The notes under the pieces: generated by a model
The model's database searches: none
What the model was told of the DNA's origin: nothing
What the model saw: the letters and a program-made list of their open reading frames with translations, nothing else
Assembly (NCBI GenBank): GCA_934565615.1
Contig: CAKTIH010000062.1
Span: forward strand, 1 to 12,858
Length of the DNA: 12,858 bases
Reading direction: 5' to 3'
Source: an uncultured Oscillospiraceae bacterium
Lineage (GTDB): Bacteria; Bacillota; Clostridia; Oscillospirales; Oscillospiraceae
Part shown: positions 1 through 6,318 of the stretch, piece by piece
Numbering within the stretch: position 1 is the first letter of the stretch
Layout: the number at the start of each line of letters is the position of its first letter
Position numbers and translations under genes: made by a program

Positions 1-2
1 TG

Positions 3-980
3 GACGGTAACGAGGAAGCTATAAAGGGCGCGTGCATGACCCACTTGAGCCACGGCACGACCTCCATCGTCCCCACGACGCTCACCTGCCTCAACAGCGA
101 GCTGTTTAATTTCTTTGAGGTTTTCCGCAAGGTCAAGGCCGACTGGCACGAGGGACCGAATCTTCTCGGCATACACCTTGAAGGCCCGTTCTTCAACGCC
201 GCGCAGGCCGGCGCGCAGGACCCCAAGTTCCTGCAGCTGCCGACGAGGGAGAACTTCATGCCGATCCTTGAGGCCGGCGGCGCGGATATTATGAGGATCT
301 CCGTGGCCGTTGAGCTTGAGGGCGCGCTCGAACTCGGCAGAGAGCTCAAAAAGCGCGGCATCATCGCCGCCATCGGGCATTCTGACGCGACCTATGCCGA
401 GGTCGCGAAAGCGGTCGGGGCCGGATACAGCTTCGTGACGCACCTGTATTCGGGCATGTCGGCGCTGCACCGTGTCGGCCCGTACAGAGTGCTCGGCGTT
501 GTGGAATCGGCCTACCTGTTCGATGAGCTCGGCGTCGAGATCATCTCGGACGGAAAGCACCTGCCGCCGGAGCTTCTGAGACTGATAGTCAAGAACAAGG
601 GTATCGACAACATCTGCCTTATCACAGACTCCATGCGCGGTGCCGGCATGCCAGAGGGCTCGCGCCCCAAGCTCGGCAGCCTCACGAACGGGCAGGAGAC
701 GCTCATCCGCGACGGCGTTGCGATGATGCCCGACCTCAAGGCCTTTGCCGGGAGCGTCTGCACTACCGACAGATGCGTGCGCACCATGTATAAGCTTGCG
801 GGTGTGTCCCTGCCTGACGCTGTGCGCATGATGACCGCGAACCCGGCGAAGGTGCTCGGCATAAACGGCAGTAAGGGCATGATCGCGGAGGGCATGGACG
901 CCGACCTCGTCGTTTTCGATGAGGACATCAATATCTCCGCAGTGTACATCGGAGGAGAGCCGCGCTATACGGCAGAGTGA
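3..980 (+). CDS. nagA: NagA-like N-acetylglucosamine-6-phosphate deacetylase (5' end missing)
   Basis: Cytoplasmic amidohydrolase that would remove acetate from N-acetylglucosamine-6-phosphate to give glucosamine-6-phosphate. The frame is open to the window edge, so the N-terminus, including the usual HxH metal site, lies outside. Counting from the Met at base 36, family landmarks are HLEGP with metal ligand E49, GHSD with H115, THLYSGM with H136, DGKH with H175 and ITDSM with catalytic-type D198. LAGS and MDADLVVFD follow near the C-terminus. The common THLYNAM is THLYSGM here and the usual RxPG stretch is changed to HRVGPYRVLG, so this belongs to a NagA subgroup and may use a related N-acyl sugar phosphate. 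It ends 24 bases before uxuA and is probably co-transcribed with it. Family assignment is firm; exact substrate is less so. Confidence 0.85.
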   Translation, partial: DGNEEAIKGACMTHLSHGTTSIVPTTLTCLNSELFNFFEVFRKVKADWHEGPNLLGIHLEGPFFNAAQAGAQDPKFLQLPTRENFMPILEAGGADIMRISVAVELEGALELGRELKKRGIIAAIGHSDATYAEVAKAVGAGYSFVTHLYSGMSALHRVGPYRVLGVVESAYLFDELGVEIISDGKHLPPELLRLIVKNKGIDNICLITDSMRGAGMPEGSRPKLGSLTNGQETLIRDGVAMMPDLKAFAGSVCTTDRCVRTMYKLAGVSLPDAVRMMTANPAKVLGINGSKGMIAEGMDADLVVFDEDINISAVYIGGEPRYTAE

Positions 981-1004
981 TCAATATACGGAGGAACCTG
1001 AATT

Positions 1005-2099
1005 ATGCAAATGACATGGCGCTGGTACGGCGAGGGAAACGACCCCATCACCCTTGCCGATATCAAGCAGATCCCCGGCGTGACCGGCATTGTCTGGGCG
1101 CTTCACAATAAGCTGCCCGGCGAGATATGGACCGTTGAGGAGATAGAGGAGGTCCGCCGGCAGATCGAGGGCGCGGGCTTCAACATGGACGTGGTCGAAT
1201 CCGTGAACGTCCATGACGATATTAAGATCGGCCTGCCCACTCGGGACGGGCTTATCGAAAACTATAAGGCCACAATGCGCAACCTCTCTAAATTCGGCGT
1301 GAAGGTGATATGCTATAACTTCATGCCCATCTTTGACTGGACGCGCACCGACCTGTTCCACCCTGTGGGCGACGGCTCAACGGCGCTGTTCTATCAGAAG
1401 GATATGATCCGTCAGGACTATAAGTCTATGGCCGAGTATATCCTCAGCTTCACCGAGAAGTACAACATGACCTTCCCCGGCTGGGAGCCCGAGAGAATGG
1501 CAAAGCTCGATGAGCTGTTTGCCGCTTACAAGGACGTGACCAAGGAAAAGCTCTGGGATAACCTGCGCTATTTCCTCGAAGCGCTCATGCCCACCTGCCA
1601 TGAGACCGGCATCAAAATGGCCATTCACATGGACGATCCCCCTTGGGACATCTTCGGTCTGCCGCGCCTGCTCATAGATGAGGCGAGCATCGACCGCTTC
1701 CTCAAAATGGTCGACGATCCGTATAACTGCCTTACCCTCTGCTCCGGTTCTCTGAACGCCAACCCCGAAAACAACGTCGCGGATATCGTGCGCAAGCACT
1801 GCGACCGCATCGCCTTTGCCCACATCCGCAACATCCACCATTTCGACAACGGCGATTTCTCCGAGGCCGCCCACCGCGACTGCTGCGGGGAGACCGGCAT
1901 CATCGATATTCTCCGCGCCTACCATGAGAACGACTATCAGGGCTATATCCGCCCGGATCATGGCCGTCAGCTGTGGGAGGAAGGCCCCGGCAACTGCCGC
2001 CCCGGCTACGGCAAGTATGACCGTGCCCTCGGCATCCAGTACATGCTTGGCGTGTGGGATCTGCTGGACAGGCTGAAAGAGGAAAAGAACAATGGCTGA
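1005..2099 (+). CDS. uxuA: Mannonate dehydratase
   Basis: Converts D-mannonate to 2-keto-3-deoxy-D-gluconate in cytoplasmic glucuronate breakdown (EC 4.2.1.8). The 364-residue product matches UxuA along its length: N-terminal WRWYG, CYNFMPIFDWTRT from residue 103, HMDDPPWDIFGLPR from residue 208, LCSGSLN, FAHIRN and RPDHGR from residue 316. The Cys, His and Asp in these motifs are the expected metal and active-site positions. The length suits the shorter Firmicute form; the E. coli enzyme is about 30 residues longer. The ATG at 1005 follows a GGAGG at 990-994. The gene overlaps the next reading frame by 8 bases, so the pair is almost certainly translated from one mRNA. No truncation is visible. 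Confidence 0.95.
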   Translation: MQMTWRWYGEGNDPITLADIKQIPGVTGIVWALHNKLPGEIWTVEEIEEVRRQIEGAGFNMDVVESVNVHDDIKIGLPTRDGLIENYKATMRNLSKFGVKVICYNFMPIFDWTRTDLFHPVGDGSTALFYQKDMIRQDYKSMAEYILSFTEKYNMTFPGWEPERMAKLDELFAAYKDVTKEKLWDNLRYFLEALMPTCHETGIKMAIHMDDPPWDIFGLPRLLIDEASIDRFLKMVDDPYNCLTLCSGSLNANPENNVADIVRKHCDRIAFAHIRNIHHFDNGDFSEAAHRDCCGETGIIDILRAYHENDYQGYIRPDHGRQLWEEGPGNCRPGYGKYDRALGIQYMLGVWDLLDRLKEEKNNG

Positions 2100-3696
2100 G
2101 CTTGTTTTGAACGCCGACGGTATTAAAGATCGTGCCGCATGGACGGAGAAGGGCTACAGGCTCCCGGAATATGACCGGGATGCTATGGCCGCGCTGACAA
2201 AAGCCGAGCCCGAGTGGGTACACTTCGGCGCGGGCAATATATTCAAGGCCTTCCAGTGCCGAGCTCTTCAAAAGCTCCTCAATAACGGCACGGTGCACAA
2301 GGGCGTTATCGCCGTTGAACGTCGGAAAAAGGGCGAGGACACTCACGACGGCCTCACCGTGGCCGTCACGCTGAAGGCCGACGGCACCGTTGAGAAGGAT
2401 GTCATCGGCTCCATCGCCGAGACCTGCTATCTCTACGGCGGCGAAGAGCGCCTTGCCGAGATATTCTGCGCGCCGACGCTCAAAATGGTGAGCTTCACCG
2501 TCACCGAGAAGGCGTACTCCATCACGGATTCCGCCGGTTCCCTGACAGCGGAGGTAACCTCGGACATGGAAGCCGGCCCCGATAAGGCGGCAAGCTACAT
2601 GGGCAAGCTCACGGCGCTGCTGTACGCGCGCTATCGCCGCGGTGCGCTGCCCGTCGCCATGATCAGCATGGATAACTGCTCCCATAACGGCGATAAGCTC
2701 AAGACCGCCGTCACCGCCTTTGCCGATGCTTGGGTCGCTAACGGCCTTGCCGACGAGGGCTTTGCGCGCTATGTCCATGACGGCAGCCGCGTCAGCTTCC
2801 CGTGGACGATGATCGATAAGATCACACCCAGCCCCGATATGACTGTGGGCGCGATGCTGGAGAAGGACGGCCTGCACGGCTTCACTCCCGTGAGAAACGA
2901 GCGCGGGACCGTCACCGCCCCTTACGTCAATGCCGAGGAGACGGAGTACCTCATCATCGAGGACAGCTTCCCGAACGGAAAACTCCCGCTCGACAAGGCC
3001 GGCATCATCTATACCGACCGCGCGACCGTTGATAAGGTGGAGCGCATGAAGGTCACGACCTGTCTCAACCCGCTGCACACGGCGCTTGCGGTATACGGCT
3101 GTCTGCTGGGTTATGACCGTATCTGGAAAGAAATGAAGGACGAGGAGCTTGTGCGCCTTATAAAGACCATTGGCTATAAAGAGGGACTGCCGGTCGTGAC
3201 CGATCCGGGTATAATCGACCCTAAGGAGTTTATCGACACCGTTGTGAATGTGCGCCTTGTGAACCCCTTCATGCCCGATACTCCTCAGCGCATCGCGACC
3301 GATACCTCCCAGAAGCTGCCCATCCGCTATGGCGAGACGATAAAGGCCTACATGACCTCCGACACGCTTGATGTAAAGCAGCTGCGCATGATCCCGTTGG
3401 TCTTTGCCGGATGGCTGCGCTACCTGATGGCCGTGGACGATAACGGGAACGCATTTACCCCGAGTCCCGATCCGATGCTCAGCGAAGCGCAGAGCTATGT
3501 CGCGGCTTTCCGCCTCGGCCAGCATATTACTGCCGCCGCGGCTATGGATAAGCTTTCAGGTCTGCTTTCGAGCGAAAAAGTGTTCGGTGTAGATCTTGTA
3601 CAGTGCGGTCTTGCCGAGCGCGTATGCGAATACTTCGCAGAGCTCATCGCGGCTCCCGGCGCTGTGAGAGGAACATTGGAAAAATATACGATGTGA
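2092..3696 (+). CDS. uxuB: Mannitol dehydrogenase family protein, probable fructuronate reductase
   Basis: NAD(P)-dependent polyol/uronate dehydrogenase of 534 residues. The Rossmann-type nucleotide site is seen as HFGAGNIFKAF from residue 44. The family's catalytic Lys, Asn and His fit K320, N326 and H329 in KVTTCLNPLH, followed by the helical C-terminal domain. Overlap with uxuA makes reduction of D-fructuronate to D-mannonate the best guess; tagaturonate reductase or another polyol dehydrogenase of the same family cannot be excluded from sequence alone. The start at 2092 is supported by AGAGG at 2078-2082. No clear intrinsic terminator follows the stop, so where this operon's transcript ends is not evident. 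Confidence 0.85.
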   Translation: MAELVLNADGIKDRAAWTEKGYRLPEYDRDAMAALTKAEPEWVHFGAGNIFKAFQCRALQKLLNNGTVHKGVIAVERRKKGEDTHDGLTVAVTLKADGTVEKDVIGSIAETCYLYGGEERLAEIFCAPTLKMVSFTVTEKAYSITDSAGSLTAEVTSDMEAGPDKAASYMGKLTALLYARYRRGALPVAMISMDNCSHNGDKLKTAVTAFADAWVANGLADEGFARYVHDGSRVSFPWTMIDKITPSPDMTVGAMLEKDGLHGFTPVRNERGTVTAPYVNAEETEYLIIEDSFPNGKLPLDKAGIIYTDRATVDKVERMKVTTCLNPLHTALAVYGCLLGYDRIWKEMKDEELVRLIKTIGYKEGLPVVTDPGIIDPKEFIDTVVNVRLVNPFMPDTPQRIATDTSQKLPIRYGETIKAYMTSDTLDVKQLRMIPLVFAGWLRYLMAVDDNGNAFTPSPDPMLSEAQSYVAAFRLGQHITAAAAMDKLSGLLSSEKVFGVDLVQCGLAERVCEYFAELIAAPGAVRGTLEKYTM

Positions 3697-3843
3697 ATTC
3701 GACCGAATAGGAAAAAATGTCTTTGCTGAAGCACGGTTAAAACATGTCAACAGAGCAACTCTTGCATAGGATACTGCATTGAATCGGAACGGCACCAATA
3801 TAAAAATCTATACCGACGCAAAGCTTGAGCATCCCTGCGCAAT

Positions 3844-3872
3844 TTGTCATGCCCCATAGTTCGTGGTATACT
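3844..3872 (+). promoter_or_regulatory. Strong sigma-A promoter
   Basis: TTGTCA at 3844-3849 and TATACT at 3867-3872 are separated by exactly 17 bases, and a TGG just before the -10 gives an extended -10. This is the best promoter match in the window. A start near 3879 would give a leader of about 28 bases before the ATG at 3907. Confidence 0.7.
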
Positions 3873-3906
3873 CGCATCAAAAGCAGCATGAAATGGAGGC
3901 AAATTT

Positions 3907-4047
3907 ATGCGGCCGTTTATTGAACCATCTACCAGCACGGCGGAGGAGCGCCGCACATGGAAGAATACTGCTTTCCGAGGAAAGCAGTATCTTGACTACG
4001 TGAAGTCGAACATGAATATCCACAAGCCACGCAGTATGAGCAATTGA
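3907..4047 (+). CDS. Small ORF, 46 residues, unknown function, possibly frameshifted
   Basis: Not recognised. The peptide is short and polar, beginning MRPFIEPSTSTAEERR, with no signal peptide or membrane segment. Translation is plausible: GGAGG at 3895-3899 sits 7 bases before the ATG, downstream of an excellent promoter. A second frame, open from 3996 to the TAG at 4134-4136, reads HEYPQATQYEQLTQAITQ from 4011. It looks more protein-like than the last residues of the annotated frame. A single lost base near 4010 would join the two into a product of about 75 residues, so the gene may be a broken copy. The inverted repeat at 3965-3990 lies inside it and the terminator-like hairpin follows. 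It may belong to the decayed element beside it or be an independent small gene. Confidence 0.45.
   Translation: MRPFIEPSTSTAEERRTWKNTAFRGKQYLDYVKSNMNIHKPRSMSN
3965..3990. repeat. Perfect 12-bp inverted repeat
   Basis: ATACTGCTTTCC (3965-3976) and GGAAAGCAGTAT (3979-3990) are exact reverse complements with only GA between them. As RNA this gives about an 11-bp stem with a 4-base loop; as DNA it is a 26-bp near-palindrome. It lies inside the 46-codon ORF and is not followed by a T run, so it is not a terminator. Confidence 0.85.
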
Positions 4048-4076
4048 CCCAAGCGATTACCCAAATGTGGATAGGA

Positions 4077-4134
4077 GCGGAAAGCACCGGACAGTTTTTG
4101 CCCGGTGCTTTCTGCGCCTGTGTGTTCCTTTTTT
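4077..4134 (+). terminator. Terminator-like hairpin after the small ORF
   Basis: A 14-bp stem pairs 4077-4090 with 4102-4115 with one G-T pair, the core being GAAAGCACCGG with CCGGTGCTTTC. The loop is 11 bases. A run of six T lies at 4129-4134, about 13 bases beyond the stem, farther than in a textbook terminator. It faces the + strand unit and lies just past the 3' end of the - strand integrase remnant. Confidence 0.6.
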
Positions 4135-4571
4135 AGCTGATTCCTGTTTGTGCTGACATGAATCCGCCGATCTTTTTCGCCGCGTCTGCTTGCATATCTC
4201 TTGTCGCGTGGCAGTAAGTGTTCAGCGTGAAGCCTGCCGAGTAGTGACCCAGCATACACGAGAGAGCCTTGACGTCAACTCCGCCTTGCAGGTCATACGT
4301 CGCGAAGCTATGGCGCAGGTTGGAAACGTAGGTGCTCGATGCCGGCACCATTCAGAATTTTCTCGTGCAGCTTGACTATTTCTTGAGGTAACGCTATGAG
4401 CCTTATAGGTGTTGCGGCTTTCAAGTATGCTTTTACCTGTTCCGGCGGGAGTATCTTCATCTCTTTCTTGTCTATCTTCGGCACTATTACATTGTCTGCC
4501 GGGTTGCGTACTAACAGCCGCTCCTTTACCGCACGGTTAAGGCAGTTGTGCTGCAAACACAAATACCACAA
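4133..4571 (-). pseudogene. Tyrosine recombinase (integrase) remnant
   Basis: Two - strand frames together match a Tn916/ICE-type integrase. The upstream piece (4571 down to about 4325) gives part of the core-binding domain: HNCLNRAVKERLLVRNPADN, then KKEMKILPPEQVKAYLKAA. It jumps directly to LPQEIVKLHEKILNGAGIEHLRF, so the segment with the first catalytic Arg is missing. The downstream piece (about 4330 to the stop at 4133-4135) gives LRHSFAT, LGHYSAGFTLNTYCHAT with the nucleophile Tyr, and GGFM near the end. The frames are offset at 4320/4321; adding two bases (CG) there restores RFHDLRHSFAT, which shows a 2-base deletion. The arm-binding N-terminus is also absent. The gene is clearly dead, at about 440 bases where a full copy would need about 1.1-1.2 kb. 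Confidence 0.85.
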
Positions 4572-4633
4572 TTCCCCCGAAATAGCTATAGAAACTTTTT
4601 GGAGCTTTTTCTTTGTTTATACCGGCGCAAATT

Positions 4634-4730
4634 TTAAGCACCCGTGTTCGCGTTTATCCAGCCTATAAACTTTTCTTTCGGTACGACGATGCGGGAGCCG
4701 GATGAAGAAGCTGCCCATCCGACGAGGCAT
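4634..4730 (-). pseudogene. Probable excisionase (HTH_17-type) C-terminal remnant
   Basis: Just upstream of the integrase remnant on the same strand, a frame ends GSRIVVPKEKFIGWINANTG followed by Ala and a TAA at 4634-4636. This resembles the end of small excisionase-type helix-turn-helix proteins, which close with a basic strand and a PKEKFxxWL-like helix. The preceding residues expected for the family (a FPSFRI-like strand) appear only in another frame, as GSFFIR, which suggests a frameshift near 4700. The xis-then-int order is that of conjugative transposons. The match is short, so this is moderate evidence. Confidence 0.45.
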
Positions 4731-4856
4731 GTGCATGCGTTAAGAAAGCCGATCATGAAAAAACTACAAAAGAACGGATGGCCGTGTGAAAAATAACAAA
4801 AATCAGGTTTGGCGACAATCCACAAAAAATGTTGGAAAATTGAGAAAAAATACCAA

Positions 4857-4885
4857 TTGACAGGGCAATTCAATACAGGTAGTGT
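4857..4885 (+). promoter_or_regulatory. Putative promoter of the AraC-type regulator
   Basis: A perfect -35 hexamer TTGACA lies at 4857-4862 in AT-rich DNA. At a 17-base spacing the -10 would be the weak TAGTGT at 4880-4885; other AT-rich choices lie at wider spacing. A strong -35 with a weak -10 would suit an activator-dependent or autoregulated promoter, but that is inference. Confidence 0.4.
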
Positions 4886-4912
4886 ATTTATAGTTAAGAT
4901 AAAAGCACGTCG

Positions 4913-4925
4913 GCACATGATGTGC
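4913..4925. promoter_or_regulatory. Perfect inverted repeat, possible operator
   Basis: GCACAT-G-ATGTGC is a 6-bp perfect dyad around one central base, located between the putative promoter and the ribosome site of the regulator gene. Its position suits an operator or a small leader hairpin. AraC-type proteins usually bind direct repeats, so the binding protein may be a different one. Confidence 0.35.
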
Positions 4926-4961
4926 GGAAACACGGTTAATAAAAGCGCAAAAGGAGAAGGT

Positions 4962-6182
4962 ATGTACACAGAGTATTTGGAGCATTTCAAAGAACAGATC
5001 ACCGAAAACGGACACCTTGTGGGCGTGGCCGTCGGAAGCCGAATGACTACGAAATATGCAATAATGGGCGGGAGCGATATGATCATGGCACTCAGCTCAG
5101 GAAAATACAGGTCCATGGGCCTGAGTTCCATGGCGGGCTTCATGAGTTATGCGAACAGCAACGACCTCGTCATGGAGTTTGCCTGCAAGGAATTGCTGAA
5201 GCAGGCGGGGGACATCCCTGTTTTCTTCGGTTATAATGCGACAGACCCGACAAAGCGTATGTACGAATACATACAGGAAATAAAATCCCTCGGTTTTGCC
5301 GGGATCAACAACTACCCGACGGTCGGCATGATCGACGGGAAATTCAGAGAAGCGCTTGAGGAGGCTGGACTCAGCTACAGGCAGGAGGTAGAGGCGATAC
5401 GTTTTGCACATTACTGCAGGATGCTGACGGTCGCGTTCGTGTTCACGCCGGAGCAGGCGCGGGACATGGCGGATGCCGGGGCGGATATCATATGCGCACA
5501 CTTCGGATTGACCTACGGCGGATATCTGGGGCCTAAAAAGGCACTTACACTGGAGAAAGCTCGGCAGACGGCAGAGGAGATATTTGAATCGGCGGACAGC
5601 GTGAACCCGAACGTCGTCAAGATGATCTACGGCGGGCCGATAAAAACGCCGGCGGACGCGCAGTATATGTATCAGGGCAGTGGATGCGAGGGCTATATCG
5701 GAGGGTCAATCTTTGAGCGCATCCCGGTCGAGAAGGCTATACTTGAGGCCACGCAGAGCTTCAAGGAAAACAGCCCCGTCGTTCCCAACTCTGAGCTGGA
5801 GAACATAATGTTCAGCAATCCCGGGCATTACAACTATGTCGACTTCATCAAGGAATACATAAACGAGAGCTACATGACGGATATAAAGCTGAGCGAGCTG
5901 GCAAAGATGGCGCACCTTTCGACCTCGTATCTGTCGACGATCTTCAAGAGAGACATAGGATGCAGCTTTCAGGAATATCTTATAAAGGTCAGGATAGGCA
6001 AGGCGCGTGAGCTTATCCATGACGGCATTCCGCTTGTCATGGTGGCTCAGCTGGTCGGCTATAAGGACTATGCGCAGTTCAGCAAAATGTACAAAAAGCA
6101 CACCGGATTTTCGCCGAGAATAGATTTGCAAAATGCAAAACAAACACAAGACGCTAAAAAGGACGCGGATGGAAAACATTAA
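4962..6182 (+). CDS. Transcriptional regulator: PEP-hydrolase-like TIM barrel fused to AraC-type HTH
   Basis: A cytoplasmic protein of 406 residues with two parts. Residues 1 to about 280 match the phosphoenolpyruvate hydrolase-like family (Pfam PF09370, formerly TIM-barrel signal transduction domain): GGSDMIMALSSGKYRSMG, VFFGYNATDP, NYPTVGMIDG, CAHFGLTYGG and YIGGSIFERIPVEKA are visible. Residues 291 to about 390 are an AraC/XylS double helix-turn-helix: LSELAKMAHLSTSYLSTIFK, then VAQLVGYKDYAQFSKMYKKH and GFSP. A short charged tail follows. The barrel family is also known as an N-terminal sensor on sigma-54 activators, so ligand sensing is likely; whether this copy is catalytic is unknown. 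The ATG at 4962 is chosen because AAAGGAGAAGG lies immediately before it; the frame is open further upstream to 4809 but that part is AT-rich leader. It probably controls the genes downstream. Confidence 0.85.
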   Translation: MYTEYLEHFKEQITENGHLVGVAVGSRMTTKYAIMGGSDMIMALSSGKYRSMGLSSMAGFMSYANSNDLVMEFACKELLKQAGDIPVFFGYNATDPTKRMYEYIQEIKSLGFAGINNYPTVGMIDGKFREALEEAGLSYRQEVEAIRFAHYCRMLTVAFVFTPEQARDMADAGADIICAHFGLTYGGYLGPKKALTLEKARQTAEEIFESADSVNPNVVKMIYGGPIKTPADAQYMYQGSGCEGYIGGSIFERIPVEKAILEATQSFKENSPVVPNSELENIMFSNPGHYNYVDFIKEYINESYMTDIKLSELAKMAHLSTSYLSTIFKRDIGCSFQEYLIKVRIGKARELIHDGIPLVMVAQLVGYKDYAQFSKMYKKHTGFSPRIDLQNAKQTQDAKKDADGKH

Positions 6183-6255
6183 ACAAGCACAAAAACAGAA
6201 AAAGAAACTGTATGGAAAAAATACGCGGAATAGGTTAATATTTTAGACACAGAGA

Positions 6256-6280
6256 TGAACACGGGCGGACCCGCTGTTCA
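6256..6280 (+). other. Leader hairpin upstream of the Tm-1-like gene
   Basis: TGAACACGGG (6256-6265) pairs with CCCGCTGTTCA (6270-6280) with one bulged G and a CGGA loop. It is not followed by a T run, so it is not an intrinsic terminator. It sits in the 136-base gap after the regulator, about 25 bases before the GGGAGG ribosome site, where it could act as an operator or mRNA-stabilising element. A TAATAT at 6236-6241 might be a -10 box, but no good -35 accompanies it. Confidence 0.4.
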
Positions 6281-6318
6281 CGTTAAGAAAAATAAACACA
6301 AGAAGGGAGGACAGCCAA

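Larger units (their letters stand above)
3697..4961. other. Intergenic region with decayed mobile element and a small transcription unit
   Basis: No intact conserved gene is seen between uxuB and the AraC-type regulator. Bases 3697-3843 show nothing recognisable: no strong hairpin and only ORFs of about a dozen codons. Bases 3844-4134 carry a promoter, a 46-codon ORF, a perfect inverted repeat and a terminator-like hairpin on the + strand. Bases 4133-4730 hold integrase and excisionase remnants on the - strand. Bases 4731-4961 are AT-rich leader DNA of the regulator. No attachment-site repeat was found by eye. Confidence 0.8.

Noticed and set aside
1900..3525. 541-codon open frame on the - strand opposite uxuB
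   Set aside because: It is the mirror of a well-conserved + strand gene, has no ribosome site or recognisable domain, and is explained by the GC-rich codon pattern.
3722..3783. Two ORFs of about 7 and 12 codons after uxuB
   Set aside because: No proper ribosome site and too short to judge.
3996..4259. 87-codon - strand frame across the terminator-like hairpin
   Set aside because: No family resemblance; it overlaps the integrase remnant in another frame and its peptide looks like translated hairpin sequence.
4809..4961. Upstream extension of the AraC-type regulator by 51 codons
   Set aside because: The stretch is AT-rich, contains the TTGACA box and the dyad, and a strong ribosome site lies directly before the ATG at 4962.
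3697..4961. Attachment-site direct repeats flanking the integrase relic, or a tRNA target
   Set aside because: No tRNA gene and no convincing repeat pair was seen by eye.
4731..5143. Extension of the excisionase-like frame far upstream on the - strand
   Set aside because: Beyond the conserved tail it translates the complement of the regulator gene and its leader, with a Cys/Phe-rich sequence of no protein character.
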